Assembly: GCF_042685365.1 (NCBI RefSeq)
Contig: NZ_JBHUMY010000033.1
Span: 1 to 64,000, forward strand
Direction of reading: 5' to 3'
From: Paenibacillus_AP thailandensis
GTDB lineage: Bacteria; Bacillota; Bacilli; Paenibacillales; Paenibacillaceae
Length of the DNA: 64,000 nucleotides
Under the pieces are notes generated by a model. That model saw only the letters and a list, made by a program, of their open reading frames with translations. It made no database searches and was not told the DNA's origin. The position numbers and the translations under genes were made by a program. How positions within the stretch are numbered: the first letter of the stretch is position 1; each line of letters begins with the position of its first letter. Shown piece after piece: positions 16,373 through 25,408 of the stretch.

Positions 16373-19352
16373 ATTTACTCGCTCCTTCCCACGGCTTATC
16401 GATGACCGGCGGATCGTAGGTTTTCAGCACATTGCCGGCTTTGTCGATATATTCGAATTCGATCGCTTTACGCCTGATTTCGCGGTTAATGTTCAAGACG
16501 GCTTCCTCCAAAGCGGCGCGGTAATTTTGCCCGTCGAGCACCGTACGGTTCCATGCGTTATTGATCTCGCGCGGTATGAAATAGGAGCCCGGCACGTTCG
16601 CCATATCCTTGTACCAGCGCCATTGCTCGAGATAGACGTTCAGCTCTTCCGGCGTCCACGGCAAATGGCTGAATGCCTCGACGTTGGCGGTATTCCAGCG
16701 GAACGTGATGCCGTAGAACCCTTCCAGGTCGGAACCGAACCTTTCCTGCGTTTCCGCGGACAGCCACCATTTCATAAATTGCCAAGCTTCTTCCTTGTTT
16801 TTCGATTTCTCGAAAATCATCGACGCTTGCTGTCCCCCGCCCGACCAGCGCTGGATCGTCCCGTCCTCGCGTTGCAGCCCCGGCAGCGGCGCGATCCCCC
16901 ACCAGCCGTTAATTTCCGGCGCGGCGACCGCGAGCTGCAAATACATATTGAAATCCCCGATGCCGATCGGCATGTCTCCGTCGCGGAAATGTTGGTAGAA
17001 GCTCGTAATTTGCCGTTCGATCCCGTACACCGAATAAAAGTCGGTATATTGCTTGAAGGCTTGGAAGCCTTCGGGGCTATCCAGTCCGGTGGCGAGGCCG
17101 TCCTTCGTGTAAAATTCCGCCCCGTTCTGGAAGAAGAACGTCAAATAATCTTGCGGAATATTGAAATCGTAGCCGTTCTGCTGAAGCGTCGGCAAAATGT
17201 CCATCACTTCATCCCACGTCTGGGGAACCTTTAAGCCTAAACGGTCCATAATGTCTTTCCGGTAGAACAAAATGTTGAACTTCTGCGATTCCGGCAGGGC
17301 GTAATAATTCCCGTCGAAATAATACGGCACGATCGCCCCCGGCGCATATTGCTCCGACAGCCGGGCGAAATCCTCGAATTGGTTAAGCTCCAGCGCCGCG
17401 CCGCGAATCGCGAGCTCGATCGGTCTCCCTTCCGTCAGGCCGATGGCGACGTCCGGCGCCTTCCCTGCGGCATTCGCCATTACGATCAAGTCTTCGTTCG
17501 GCAATAGGTCGACCCGCACCTTAATGCCCGTTTCCGGCGTAAAATATTGATCCGCCAAATCCTGCAGGACGTTGACGTAGTCGCGCCCGTAATTCATCCA
17601 CACGTTCACGACTTCCTCGTCGTCCCCGCTTAGACGCGCCCTTTCGTCAAACGAAAAGAAAAACTGCTTGACATTGTTCGCTACGCTTTCCGCGAACCCC
17701 GCTTCCATTTTCGGAAAATCCCCGTCCGCCGGCACGATGTACAATTTGTCGATCATCAGCGGCGCTTGCATTAACGGCTGCTGGATCGAAGCCAATCTTT
17801 GCTGAACCGTCGAGATGCTTTTTCGCTTATACGGAATGTCGTTCGCATATTCGAGAATATCCTCGATATCGCGGATTGCTCCGCTAATCGTCTGGGAATT
17901 GTTGTCGTCCCCTCCGTTAATGCCGAGCAGGTTCTGCTCCATCCGTTTCAACAGGCTAAGAACGACCTTCAGCTTCTTCGGAATTTCCGGGAAGTTGTTC
18001 TCGACGTCCCAAGTCCGGTTCTGGTCCTCTTCCGTTCCAACCAGCTTGTAAAGATCTTGGGATACGCCCGAAAAGATTAAAATCGCATCGTTCAAATCGT
18101 TTAAAACGTCGGCAAAAGGCGCAATCGTCACTTCCATCGTTATCGTGTGCTCGCCCTTCGTCAGGTACATGCGATAAGGCTCCCTGTTGCCGTCCCGAAG
18201 GACGGTGCCTTGCCAAGAGGAGGCGTATTCAAACGGATACTCGTAAAATGGCTGGAACGGCACTTGGCCGTCGATGTAAATCGTCCGGAATACTCGCTTA
18301 TTGAGCTGATAACCTTGGAAGACGCGCGCTCCGATCTTGTAGTATCCGTCCTCCGGCACGGAGAACTTCCACGTGATGGCTTCTCCTCCGGTTTCCCAGC
18401 GGTTGCCGCCCACCGCGTTGAAAATTTGCCTTCCTCCCGCTTTAGGCGTCGTCATCGCGTCTTGATCGACATCCATCTGCAGCGAGACGTCGTTCTTCTC
18501 GTGCATCATTTCGGCCTCGACCACGATGGCTTCTCCGGCCGTCTTTCCGGCGGAACGTTCATCCGTTCCCGAGACGGGCTCATAGTCCGGAGCCGATTGG
18601 GGAGGTCCCAATACGAGCTTGTCGATGACGATGGAGCCGTGCGTTTGAAGGCGGATCGTATGCTTGCCTTCGTCCAGATACCATTGCAGCGGCGCGGCAT
18701 ATGAGCCGGAATTGTCTCGGAAGGGCCGATCGATCCACGCGTCGATTTCTTCCGGCCGGGGACGGATATCGTCTCCATATTCATCCTTCCGGATCGGCAT
18801 CGCGTCCCGGAATAGCCTCGGGAAGCCGATCGATCTCGCTTCCATGAACGGGAACTCGCCGTCTACGGTGACGGCAAAAACCGCCGGGCGGTAATTTTTG
18901 GCGTTTCCGTTAGAGGAATCGTAAGCATGGTAGCTTAAGTCGATTTGGTATAACCCCGCTTCCCCGATCTCCACCTCGTATTCGATCCAATTCGTCGACG
19001 AATTGTCCCAGATCAGAACGTTATCCTTGCCCGCATAACGGCCCGCGCGGTGAAGCGATTGCTCCGAATGGCCCGCCACGTCCGTTCCGGGTACGGTAAT
19101 CGTCCGAGACGCCGGCTTCGCGCCTTGTTCCGTCCAAGCCTTCAGCTTCTCGGAGAAATACGGCTCGAAGTCGTTGCTGGCCGCCGTCAATTCGCCCAGC
19201 AACCGCTGCACTTCCGCCTCGTCTTCCTGAACCGGCCCGACCGAAGCGCTTGTGCCGCCGCCGCAGCTGGATAACGCCGTCGCTATAACGGCGGCGATCG
19301 CAATGCCGCAGAGCTTCTGTATCGTTCCCGGGTAGCGTTGTTTCCGTGTCAC
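16362..19352 (-). CDS. Very large solute-binding lipoprotein with N-terminal carbohydrate-binding-like modules
   Basis: The 996-residue product has a lipobox ALSSC (Cys30). Residues about 90-260 and 275-435 each look like a beta-sandwich module that binds sugar: WIEYEVEIGEAGLYQIDLSYHAYD ending GSIVIDKLVLGP, and WKFSVPEDGYYKIGARVFQGYQ. A helical stretch follows, then from about residue 560 a family 1 solute-binding domain with VWMNYGRDYVNVLQDLADQYF, YALPESQKFNILFYRKDIMDRLGLKVPQTWDEVMDIL and a C-terminal helix set. Ordinary CUT1 binding proteins have 420-550 residues. The extra modules could hold polymer or oligosaccharide at the cell surface. It lies 31 bases after the ATPase gene and overlaps the permease gene that follows. 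Confidence 0.85.
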   Translation of the reverse strand: MTRKQRYPGTIQKLCGIAIAAVIATALSSCGGGTSASVGPVQEDEAEVQRLLGELTAASNDFEPYFSEKLKAWTEQGAKPASRTITVPGTDVAGHSEQSLHRAGRYAGKDNVLIWDNSSTNWIEYEVEIGEAGLYQIDLSYHAYDSSNGNAKNYRPAVFAVTVDGEFPFMEARSIGFPRLFRDAMPIRKDEYGDDIRPRPEEIDAWIDRPFRDNSGSYAAPLQWYLDEGKHTIRLQTHGSIVIDKLVLGPPQSAPDYEPVSGTDERSAGKTAGEAIVVEAEMMHEKNDVSLQMDVDQDAMTTPKAGGRQIFNAVGGNRWETGGEAITWKFSVPEDGYYKIGARVFQGYQLNKRVFRTIYIDGQVPFQPFYEYPFEYASSWQGTVLRDGNREPYRMYLTKGEHTITMEVTIAPFADVLNDLNDAILIFSGVSQDLYKLVGTEEDQNRTWDVENNFPEIPKKLKVVLSLLKRMEQNLLGINGGDDNNSQTISGAIRDIEDILEYANDIPYKRKSISTVQQRLASIQQPLMQAPLMIDKLYIVPADGDFPKMEAGFAESVANNVKQFFFSFDERARLSGDDEEVVNVWMNYGRDYVNVLQDLADQYFTPETGIKVRVDLLPNEDLIVMANAAGKAPDVAIGLTEGRPIELAIRGAALELNQFEDFARLSEQYAPGAIVPYYFDGNYYALPESQKFNILFYRKDIMDRLGLKVPQTWDEVMDILPTLQQNGYDFNIPQDYLTFFFQNGAEFYTKDGLATGLDSPEGFQAFKQYTDFYSVYGIERQITSFYQHFRDGDMPIGIGDFNMYLQLAVAAPEINGWWGIAPLPGLQREDGTIQRWSGGGQQASMIFEKSKNKEEAWQFMKWWLSAETQERFGSDLEGFYGITFRWNTANVEAFSHLPWTPEELNVYLEQWRWYKDMANVPGSYFIPREINNAWNRTVLDGQNYRAALEEAVLNINREIRRKAIEFEYIDKAGNVLKTYDPPVIDKPWEGASKYVR

Positions 19353-19383
19353 CCGCTCCTACCTCCTTAAACTGCTTAACGTC

Positions 19384-20505
19384 TCAAGATCCGCCGACGC
19401 TAAGCGACGTTTTCGCATCAAAAAACAACGCGCTGTTCATATCGACCGCGAATCGGATTTTCTCATCCGGTTGGAAAAAGTTTCTTGGATTGACCCGAAC
19501 GACCAGGTCTTGCTTCGTTCCGATATCGACATACAAATAACGGTCCGCTCCCATCAGCTCATCCAGCTTGTAAACGCCTTGGATCACGGCCCCCGGGTAC
19601 ATTTCGAACATGATCGGATCGACGCTTACGTTCTCCGGACGAATGCCGAGCACGATCGATTTGTTCGAATACCCTTCGGCTATGAGTCCCTTCGCTTTCC
19701 CTTCGGGAACCTCCAAAGCGAATCTGCGGGTCTGGAAATAAAGCTTGCCGTTCTCCGTCAGCATCGAGCCGTCGATAAAATTCATCGGCGGGGAACCGAC
19801 GAAGCTGGCGACGAACCGGTTGACCGGGTTATTGTAAATGCGCTCCGGCGTATCCACCTGTTGAATGACGCCGTCGTTCATGACGACGATCCGGTCTCCC
19901 ATCGTCATCGCTTCCGTCTGGTCATGCGTCACGTAGATCGTCGTCACGCCAAGCTGCTTCTGCAGGCGGATAATTTCCGTTCTCATCTGCACGCGTAGCT
20001 TGGCGTCGAGATTCGAGAGCGGCTCATCCATGAGGAATACTTGCGGCTCCCTGACGATCGCGCGCCCGAGGGCGACCCGTTGGCGTTGACCGCCCGACAG
20101 CTGCCTGGGCTTGCGATTCAAATAATTTTCGATTTCGAGTACTCTCGCGGCCCGTTTCACGGCAAGGTCGATATCGCTTTTCGGCATTTTGCGAAGCCTT
20201 AGCCCAAAAGCGATGTTTTCGTAAATGCTCATGTTCGGGTATAAGGCGTAGTTTTGAAACACCATCGCGATATCGCGGTTTTTCGGCGGCAAATCGTTTA
20301 CTTTCCGGTCGTTGATGAAAATTTCGCCTTCGCTGATATCCTCGAGGCCCGCGATCATCCGCAAGGTCGTCGATTTGCCGCAGCCCGAAGGGCCTACGAA
20401 GACGATGAATTCTTTGTTGTCCACGCTCAAGTTGAAATCTTGCACGACCGGCTTCTTCTCCTTGCCATACGTTTTATAGACATGATTGAATAAAATGTTC
20501 GACAT
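19384..20505 (-). CDS. MsmX/UgpC-type sugar ABC transporter ATPase
   Basis: This 373-residue ATPase has Walker A GPSGCGKST, a Q-loop (MVFQNYALYPNMSIYENIAFGL), signature LSGGQRQRVALGRA, Walker B VFLMDEPLSNLDAK and the H-loop YVTHDQTEA. An OB-type regulatory domain follows (FVGSPPMNF onwards). Such ATPases often serve many CUT1 permeases. The start is ATG at 20505 with AGGAGG five to ten bases before it; the ATG at 20523 has no ribosome binding site. It is the first gene of the long minus-strand transporter string and the only importer ATPase there, so it likely energises both permease pairs. Confidence 0.93.
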   Translation of the reverse strand: MSNILFNHVYKTYGKEKKPVVQDFNLSVDNKEFIVFVGPSGCGKSTTLRMIAGLEDISEGEIFINDRKVNDLPPKNRDIAMVFQNYALYPNMSIYENIAFGLRLRKMPKSDIDLAVKRAARVLEIENYLNRKPRQLSGGQRQRVALGRAIVREPQVFLMDEPLSNLDAKLRVQMRTEIIRLQKQLGVTTIYVTHDQTEAMTMGDRIVVMNDGVIQQVDTPERIYNNPVNRFVASFVGSPPMNFIDGSMLTENGKLYFQTRRFALEVPEGKAKGLIAEGYSNKSIVLGIRPENVSVDPIMFEMYPGAVIQGVYKLDELMGADRYLYVDIGTKQDLVVRVNPRNFFQPDEKIRFAVDMNSALFFDAKTSLSVGGS

Positions 20506-20528
20506 GACCTTCCTCCTGGCCATAAATT

Positions 20529-20542
20529 TGAAAGCGGTTACT
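20529..20542 (+). promoter_or_regulatory. cre-like site before the ATPase gene
   Basis: TGAAAGCGGTTACT differs from the cre consensus only at the last base. It lies 24 bases upstream of the ATPase start, just beyond the Shine-Dalgarno region, so binding there would block transcription of the string as a roadblock. It is a sequence match only. Confidence 0.45.
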
Positions 20543-20577
20543 TTTTATAAAATTATAAAGGGGCCCATCTAAACGCC

Positions 20578-20644
20578 GTGTAAAGATTGTCATGCGGCTC
20601 CCCGCGCCGGCAAAGCTTGCGTCCGTGTAAAGACGGTGTAAAGA
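20578..20644 (-). promoter_or_regulatory. Three TTTACAC repeats, two spaced by one helical turn
   Basis: The nine-base motif GTGTAAAGA (TCTTTACAC on the minus strand) occurs at 20578-20586, 20625-20633 and 20636-20644. The last two start exactly 11 bases apart, the arrangement used by dimers of OmpR/PhoB-type regulators; the Bacillus Pho box has the form TTHAYA repeated every 11 bases. The sites lie in the 216-base gap between the ATPase gene and the divergent exporter. They may bind the response regulator encoded at 7473-8165 or PhoP. Confidence 0.5.
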
Positions 20645-20721
20645 GTTCCCCGCCGGTCTTGCGTTTTTCGAAAACTAGAGGCAATATAGATGAACCAAAA
20701 TAAACGAAGAGAGGTCCGACG

Positions 20722-22623
20722 ATGAAATCGAACCGTTCCGAGCCCGATTTACCTTCCAAGTATCACCTCTTCAAGCGCTACATGTCCTTTTTGAAGCCTT
20801 ATACGTACGGAATTTTATGGATTATCGCCCTCGGCATGTTAAGCTACTGCGTCCCTCTTGTCATTCCGTGGATGACCAAAATATTGATCGACGACGTATT
20901 GCCCGGCCGCGACGGCAAATGGACGCTCGAATCCGTCGTGCTCGTTCTCGTTGCCGCCCAAATCTTCGGGGTGCTGCTCCAATTTCTAAGAAACTACTAT
21001 ACGGCCAAGCTCGGCAACCGTATCGTCGTCGATCTCCGGTACAAGCTGTACCAACATATGCAAACGCTGTCACAACGTTTTTTTGAAAGCCGGCAAACCG
21101 GCAGCATCGTCTCCAGAGTGCTGAACGACGTCAACGGCGCTCAAAATATGATCGGCGGCGGCGTCATCAACCTCGTCATCGACGTGTTTATGGTCGTTTT
21201 TGCCGCGGCCATGCTATTTGCGCTGGATATGAAGCTTGCGTTGTTGTCGCTATGGCTTCTTCCGCTCTTTTATTTGACCTTCACGAATCTCAACGTGCGC
21301 ATCCGGTTCGCCTATCGTTACGTGCATCGCGAGCTCGAGAAAATATCGGGCCTGCTGGTCGAACGTATCGGAGGCATAAAGATCGTGCAGGCGTTCGGCA
21401 AAGAAAAAGCCGAATTGGACCGCTACGAGAAACAAGCGATCAACCATTACAAGCATTCGATGTCCGCGAACGTGCTGTCCAATACGCTTGGCGCGATCGT
21501 GCAATCGTTCAACCACGCGGGGACGATCCTCATATGGCTGGCCGGCGGATACGCCGTTCTGAACGGAAGCCTCAGCCTCGGCAGCCTCATCGCCTTCCAG
21601 GCTTACTTGTCGCAGCTGTACGATCCGATCCGCCGATTCTCGCAAGTGAATATTACGATTCAAAATTCGATGGCGAACGTAGAGCGCATTTTCGAAATAT
21701 TCGACATGGAGCCCGAAATCAAGGACGGCAAAGACCCGATTGCCATCGAAAAATGCAAAGGAGACATCGTGTTCGAGAATGTCGGCTTTACTTATGTATC
21801 GGAGCGGCCGGACCCGGCCAAGACGGATTTGAAATATACGATGCCCGCAAGGAAAAAGTTCTACCTGCTGCCTCCGCGTACGAAGCCGGCGCCGCCCCCG
21901 ATGATCAAAGAGTCGAACGTCGCGCTTCGCCATATCAGTCTGCATGCAAAGCCCGGCGAGGTTATCGCCTTGGTCGGCCCGAGCGGCGCGGGCAAATCGA
22001 CGCTGATCCACTTCATTCCCCGCTTTTACGACCCGGACGAAGGACGCGTGTTGCTCGACGGAATCCCGCTTCCCCATTACCGGCTGGCGGATGTCCGCAG
22101 GCAAATCGCCGTCGTGCTGCAGGATCATATTTTGTTCTCCGGCACGATGTACGATAACATCGCTTACGGGAGCTTCAAGGCGGACAAACGCGATGTCGAG
22201 GAAGCGGCCAAAGCCGCAAACGCCTACGACTTCATCATGCAGCTGGAACACGGTTTCGATACCGTTATCGGCGAGCGGGGCGTCAGGCTCTCCGGCGGTC
22301 AGAAGCAGCGGATCGCCATCGCCAGGTCATTGCTCATCGATCCGCAGATATTAATTTTGGACGAAGCCACCTCCGCGCTGGACGCGGAATCGGAGCATCT
22401 CGTCACGGAAGCGTTGGAGCGATTGATGAAAAACCGCACGACGTTCGTCATCGCGCACCGGTTAGCCACAGTCGTCCGGGCGGATCAGATTCTGGTCATG
22501 GACCGGGGTCAAATCGTCGAACGCGGCACGCACCGGGAGCTGCTGGAGCTGAACGGCTTGTACCGCAAGCTGTACGAAAAGCAGCTGAAGGCGATGCGGC
22601 CCGAACAGTTGCTGAAGGCTTAG
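20722..22623 (+). CDS. ABC transporter with fused membrane and ATPase domains (exporter type)
   Basis: A 633-residue half-transporter. The N-terminal type I exporter membrane domain has six helices (residues about 25-310). The nucleotide-binding domain has Walker A GPSGAGKSTLIHF, signature VRLSGGQKQRIAIARS, Walker B ILILDEATSALD and the switch His in TFVIAHRLAT. An insert of about 50 residues precedes the ATPase domain (DPAKTDLKYTMPARKKFYLLPPRTKPAPPP), which is unusual. It is divergent from the sugar import string and ends at a strong terminator. Its substrate cannot be told from sequence; it may export a toxic sugar derivative or be unrelated. ATG at 20722 has GAGAGG upstream. Confidence 0.9.
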   Translation: MKSNRSEPDLPSKYHLFKRYMSFLKPYTYGILWIIALGMLSYCVPLVIPWMTKILIDDVLPGRDGKWTLESVVLVLVAAQIFGVLLQFLRNYYTAKLGNRIVVDLRYKLYQHMQTLSQRFFESRQTGSIVSRVLNDVNGAQNMIGGGVINLVIDVFMVVFAAAMLFALDMKLALLSLWLLPLFYLTFTNLNVRIRFAYRYVHRELEKISGLLVERIGGIKIVQAFGKEKAELDRYEKQAINHYKHSMSANVLSNTLGAIVQSFNHAGTILIWLAGGYAVLNGSLSLGSLIAFQAYLSQLYDPIRRFSQVNITIQNSMANVERIFEIFDMEPEIKDGKDPIAIEKCKGDIVFENVGFTYVSERPDPAKTDLKYTMPARKKFYLLPPRTKPAPPPMIKESNVALRHISLHAKPGEVIALVGPSGAGKSTLIHFIPRFYDPDEGRVLLDGIPLPHYRLADVRRQIAVVLQDHILFSGTMYDNIAYGSFKADKRDVEEAAKAANAYDFIMQLEHGFDTVIGERGVRLSGGQKQRIAIARSLLIDPQILILDEATSALDAESEHLVTEALERLMKNRTTFVIAHRLATVVRADQILVMDRGQIVERGTHRELLELNGLYRKLYEKQLKAMRPEQLLKA

Positions 22624-22646
22624 CGCGGAAAGCCGCGACGGCAAAA

Positions 22647-22695
22647 AGCGAGAACGAAAGGGCCGGTCGCCGCGACCAGCCCTTCTCGTTTTCCG
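22647..22695. terminator. Terminator between the exporter and the convergent GH43 gene
   Basis: AAGGGCCGGTCG at 22658-22669 pairs with CGACCAGCCCTT at 22673-22684 with one bulge. CTCGTTTTC follows on the plus strand, and the left flank reads CTCGCTTTTTG on the minus strand, so it may act both ways. Confidence 0.65.
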
Positions 22696-22699
22696 CGGT

Positions 22700-24228
22700 T
22701 CAGCCAGGCGCATCCCCCGCTTGCCCCTCATAGGCGAACCAATCGATATCGGCCGGAATCCGGCGCCCGGAGCCGCCGTTGTTGGCGTAAAAACCGACCA
22801 TCGTGCCGGTGAACGCTTTTTTCTCCCGCGTCCCCTCATCGCTCAAGAAACGCGCGTCCTGCACGACGCCGGCTTCCATCCATGCCAGACCGTCCGGGCT
22901 GTAGAAGAAACGTCTGGCCTCATGATCGACGTCGACCCGCAAATAGATGCCGTCCTCTTGTTTCACGCCGCGCTCCGCGATCGTAAACGGCTCCCTGGCC
23001 CGATTCCCCTGCACTTTAAGCTTAAGCCCGTTCTCATAGATTAGGCACAGCTTAATATAACAGCGGCTGTCGTAATAACATATCAAGCCGGCCTGCTCCC
23101 CGTTTCGTTCGGGACGAAAATCCAGCTTCATACGAGCCGTGTATACATGATGCCTTTCTCTGCGGACAAGCACGTTCCGCGCTTCCGTCGACGATAAATC
23201 CGCGTCGCCCGTCCATATCCGCACATGACCCGGCCTGTCCGTCAAAGACCAATGCCGGGGATCGGGATTCCGTACGAACTGCCAGTGCAGGGGCAGAAGT
23301 GATCCGCCTGCGGCTCCGCGTACGGGAATTCGGGCAGCAGCGGCGCTTGCTGAATCACGCTTGGCCCGCGCCCCTCGTTCACCTCAAACCAGCCGTCCTC
23401 CCGCCAGCGTACCGGATCCAAATACGTCTCTCGGCCAAGCGTGCAAAATCCGCCTTCCAGCGGGCGACCGGCCAAATATACCATCCACCATTCACCGCTT
23501 TGGGTTTCTACGAGCTTGCCGTGGCCGGCTCTTTGGATCGTAGCTTTCGGATCGCTTTGCGTATGCACGGGATTAAACGGACAAGGCTCATAAGAGCCGA
23601 ACAAATTCGGGGATCTCGCCGCCGTAACGCAATGCCCGTACTCCGTGCCGCCTTCGGCCATGACGATGTAATAATAGCCGTCCCGCTTCAGAATATGGGG
23701 ACCTTCCGGCGCGGCTCTCCCGGTTCCTTCCCATAACTGGACGGGCTCGCCCGCGGCGGCGGTGCAGTCCTCGTTCAGCTTGACGATTTTCGTCCCTTTG
23801 CTGCCGTACAGCATGTAATGGCTCCCGTCGTCGTCCACGAAATGCGAAGGATCGATTCCTTCCTCGTTAATGACGACCGGCTTGGAATAAGGGCCTTCGG
23901 GCCGCTCCGACCTCATCATCAGGTTCGCCCTGCCCGAGCCGTTCAGCCTCAGCGTCGCGCAAATATAGAACGTCCCGTCATGATACGAAATATCCGGCGC
24001 CCATATGCCGTACGAGTCGGGCAGGCCCGTTAAATCGAGAAAGTCGCTCGATTGTATGGCGTGCCCGATGTACCGCCAGTGAACCAAATCCTTCGAATGG
24101 GAAATGACGATAGCCGGAAAATATTGAAACGTGGAGTTTACCATATAATAGTTGTCGCCGACGCGCACGACGGAAGGGTCCGGATGGAAACCGGAAAGGA
24201 CCGGATTGGCATACGTTCTTGCCGTCAT
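22700..24228 (-). pseudogene. GH43 glycoside hydrolase (beta-xylosidase/arabinofuranosidase-like) with a frameshift
   Basis: GH43 enzymes are five-bladed propellers that cleave xylan or arabinan side chains. The upstream frame (24228 to about 23297) holds the catalytic domain, with NPVLSGFHPDPSVVRVGDNYY (base Asp), GIWAPDISYHDG and the acid Glu in AAPEGPHIL. The C-terminal beta-sandwich continues in another frame to 22700: LPLHWQFVRNPDPRHWSLTDRP, then FYSPDGLAWMEAG and VGFYANNGGSGRRIPADIDWFAYEG. The break lies near 23296, where TTCTGCCCC would be repaired by one extra C. As read, the product ends as a 328-residue catalytic domain with a short false tail, which may keep or lose activity. Its start overlaps the stop of the preceding gene (ATGA). 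Confidence 0.85.
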
Positions 24229-25379
24229 AATTCCCCCTCTTCTCTTATCCGTTCATGTTCAATCCTTGCGGCGCGCTCCCAGAAATCCCCGCTAAACCTT
24301 GCGAGCGGCTCGCTTCGGACTCCGGAAAGCTGATAAGCGATTTCGCGTATCCACAGCGCTTGGGTTCCGGCGTTCATGTCGCCTTCGGCCCGTCCCCCGC
24401 CGATTCGTACCGGAGCCGGCATATACGGGTAATATTCGCCCGTTTTCACCTGTGCGACGTTCGGAGCCGGAGGGGAAAAGAGCCGCTCGCGCGAGAACCC
24501 TCCGTCCGGTTTGAGAAATCGCTTCATGTTCCCGTACGTAATCTCGAGAATTTCCCGCCATTCGCCGTCCGGTATCGTTAGTTCTCCGCGGAAGGAATGC
24601 AGCAGGTCCATCGGATTCCGAACCCAGCACATGTCGATCGCCTCCTCGCCGCGCAGACATTCCAGCAGCGACCGATAGATCCGCTCGACGTTCGGCACCG
24701 GCAGGCGGAACGTGCGGAAGAAACTGCGCAGCTTAAAGGTGCCGGAAATTCGCACGTAAAGATTGCCGTTCCCCCACAAGCCGGTTTCCGGGTCCTGAAT
24801 CGACGCGAAATAACGGTAGGCCGCTTCCACATAGGGCTTGCGCTCGCTTTCCGCCATTCGAAGCAAATGATGATTGGGCGTTCCCATTAAATCGCAGCCC
24901 CGCCAGCTGTTCCGCAGGTCGACGCTTCTAAGCCAAGCGGCATAGCTGTCCGGCGAAGCCAAATAATCCGGAGCGGAGTGGGTACCGGTCGGGAGCGGGT
25001 GCAGAGGAGACGCCCCCAGCTTGCGAAGCGAGCCGGTGCAATAGCCGAAAGCCCGCATCACCATCACTTCGTCCAGACGCATGTTCGGGTCCTCGTCGTA
25101 GAAAAATCCGCTCTTTTCGTCCTGCTTGCTCTGAAAAAAAGAAATCATTCGGCCGCGGACGGCTTCCGGCATGCCGCCAAGCAGTCCGGAGCGGTCCAAA
25201 ATGTTGAGAGCCATCGCGCTCGATTCGATATCGTGCCGAAAATTCGGCATGTCAAAGGAGCTGCGGGCGTAATAAAACCCGCCCGAGCGGCGGTCGTATT
25301 GGCCCGCCAGCCATAGGTAATAGCCCGCAAACAATTCGTCGAAGCCGGCCAAAATGCCGGGTATCGCGTTCGTAGCCAT
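24225..25379 (-). CDS. Unrecognised 384-residue protein between two GH43 genes
   Basis: I do not recognise the family. The protein has no signal peptide or membrane helix. It is rich in helix-forming segments with aromatic and glycine turns, for example YYLWLAGQYDRRSGGFYYARSS, FRHDIESSAMALNILDRSGLL and FKLRSFFRTFRLPVPNVERIYRSL, with a late RIGGGRAEGDMNAGTQALWIREIAYQLSG. The spacing of paired helices resembles alpha/alpha toroid folds used by unsaturated glucuronyl hydrolases and polysaccharide lyases, which is only an inference. Start ATG at 25379 has AGGAGG eight bases before it. It is 29 bases after one GH43 gene and overlaps the next by four bases, so it is in their operon and probably intracellular, acting on imported oligosaccharides. 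Confidence 0.8.
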   Translation of the reverse strand: MATNAIPGILAGFDELFAGYYLWLAGQYDRRSGGFYYARSSFDMPNFRHDIESSAMALNILDRSGLLGGMPEAVRGRMISFFQSKQDEKSGFFYDEDPNMRLDEVMVMRAFGYCTGSLRKLGASPLHPLPTGTHSAPDYLASPDSYAAWLRSVDLRNSWRGCDLMGTPNHHLLRMAESERKPYVEAAYRYFASIQDPETGLWGNGNLYVRISGTFKLRSFFRTFRLPVPNVERIYRSLLECLRGEEAIDMCWVRNPMDLLHSFRGELTIPDGEWREILEITYGNMKRFLKPDGGFSRERLFSPPAPNVAQVKTGEYYPYMPAPVRIGGGRAEGDMNAGTQALWIREIAYQLSGVRSEPLARFSGDFWERAARIEHERIREEGEL

Positions 25380-25408
25380 TAGGGTCGCCTCCTGCGGATG
25401 CGTATCAT

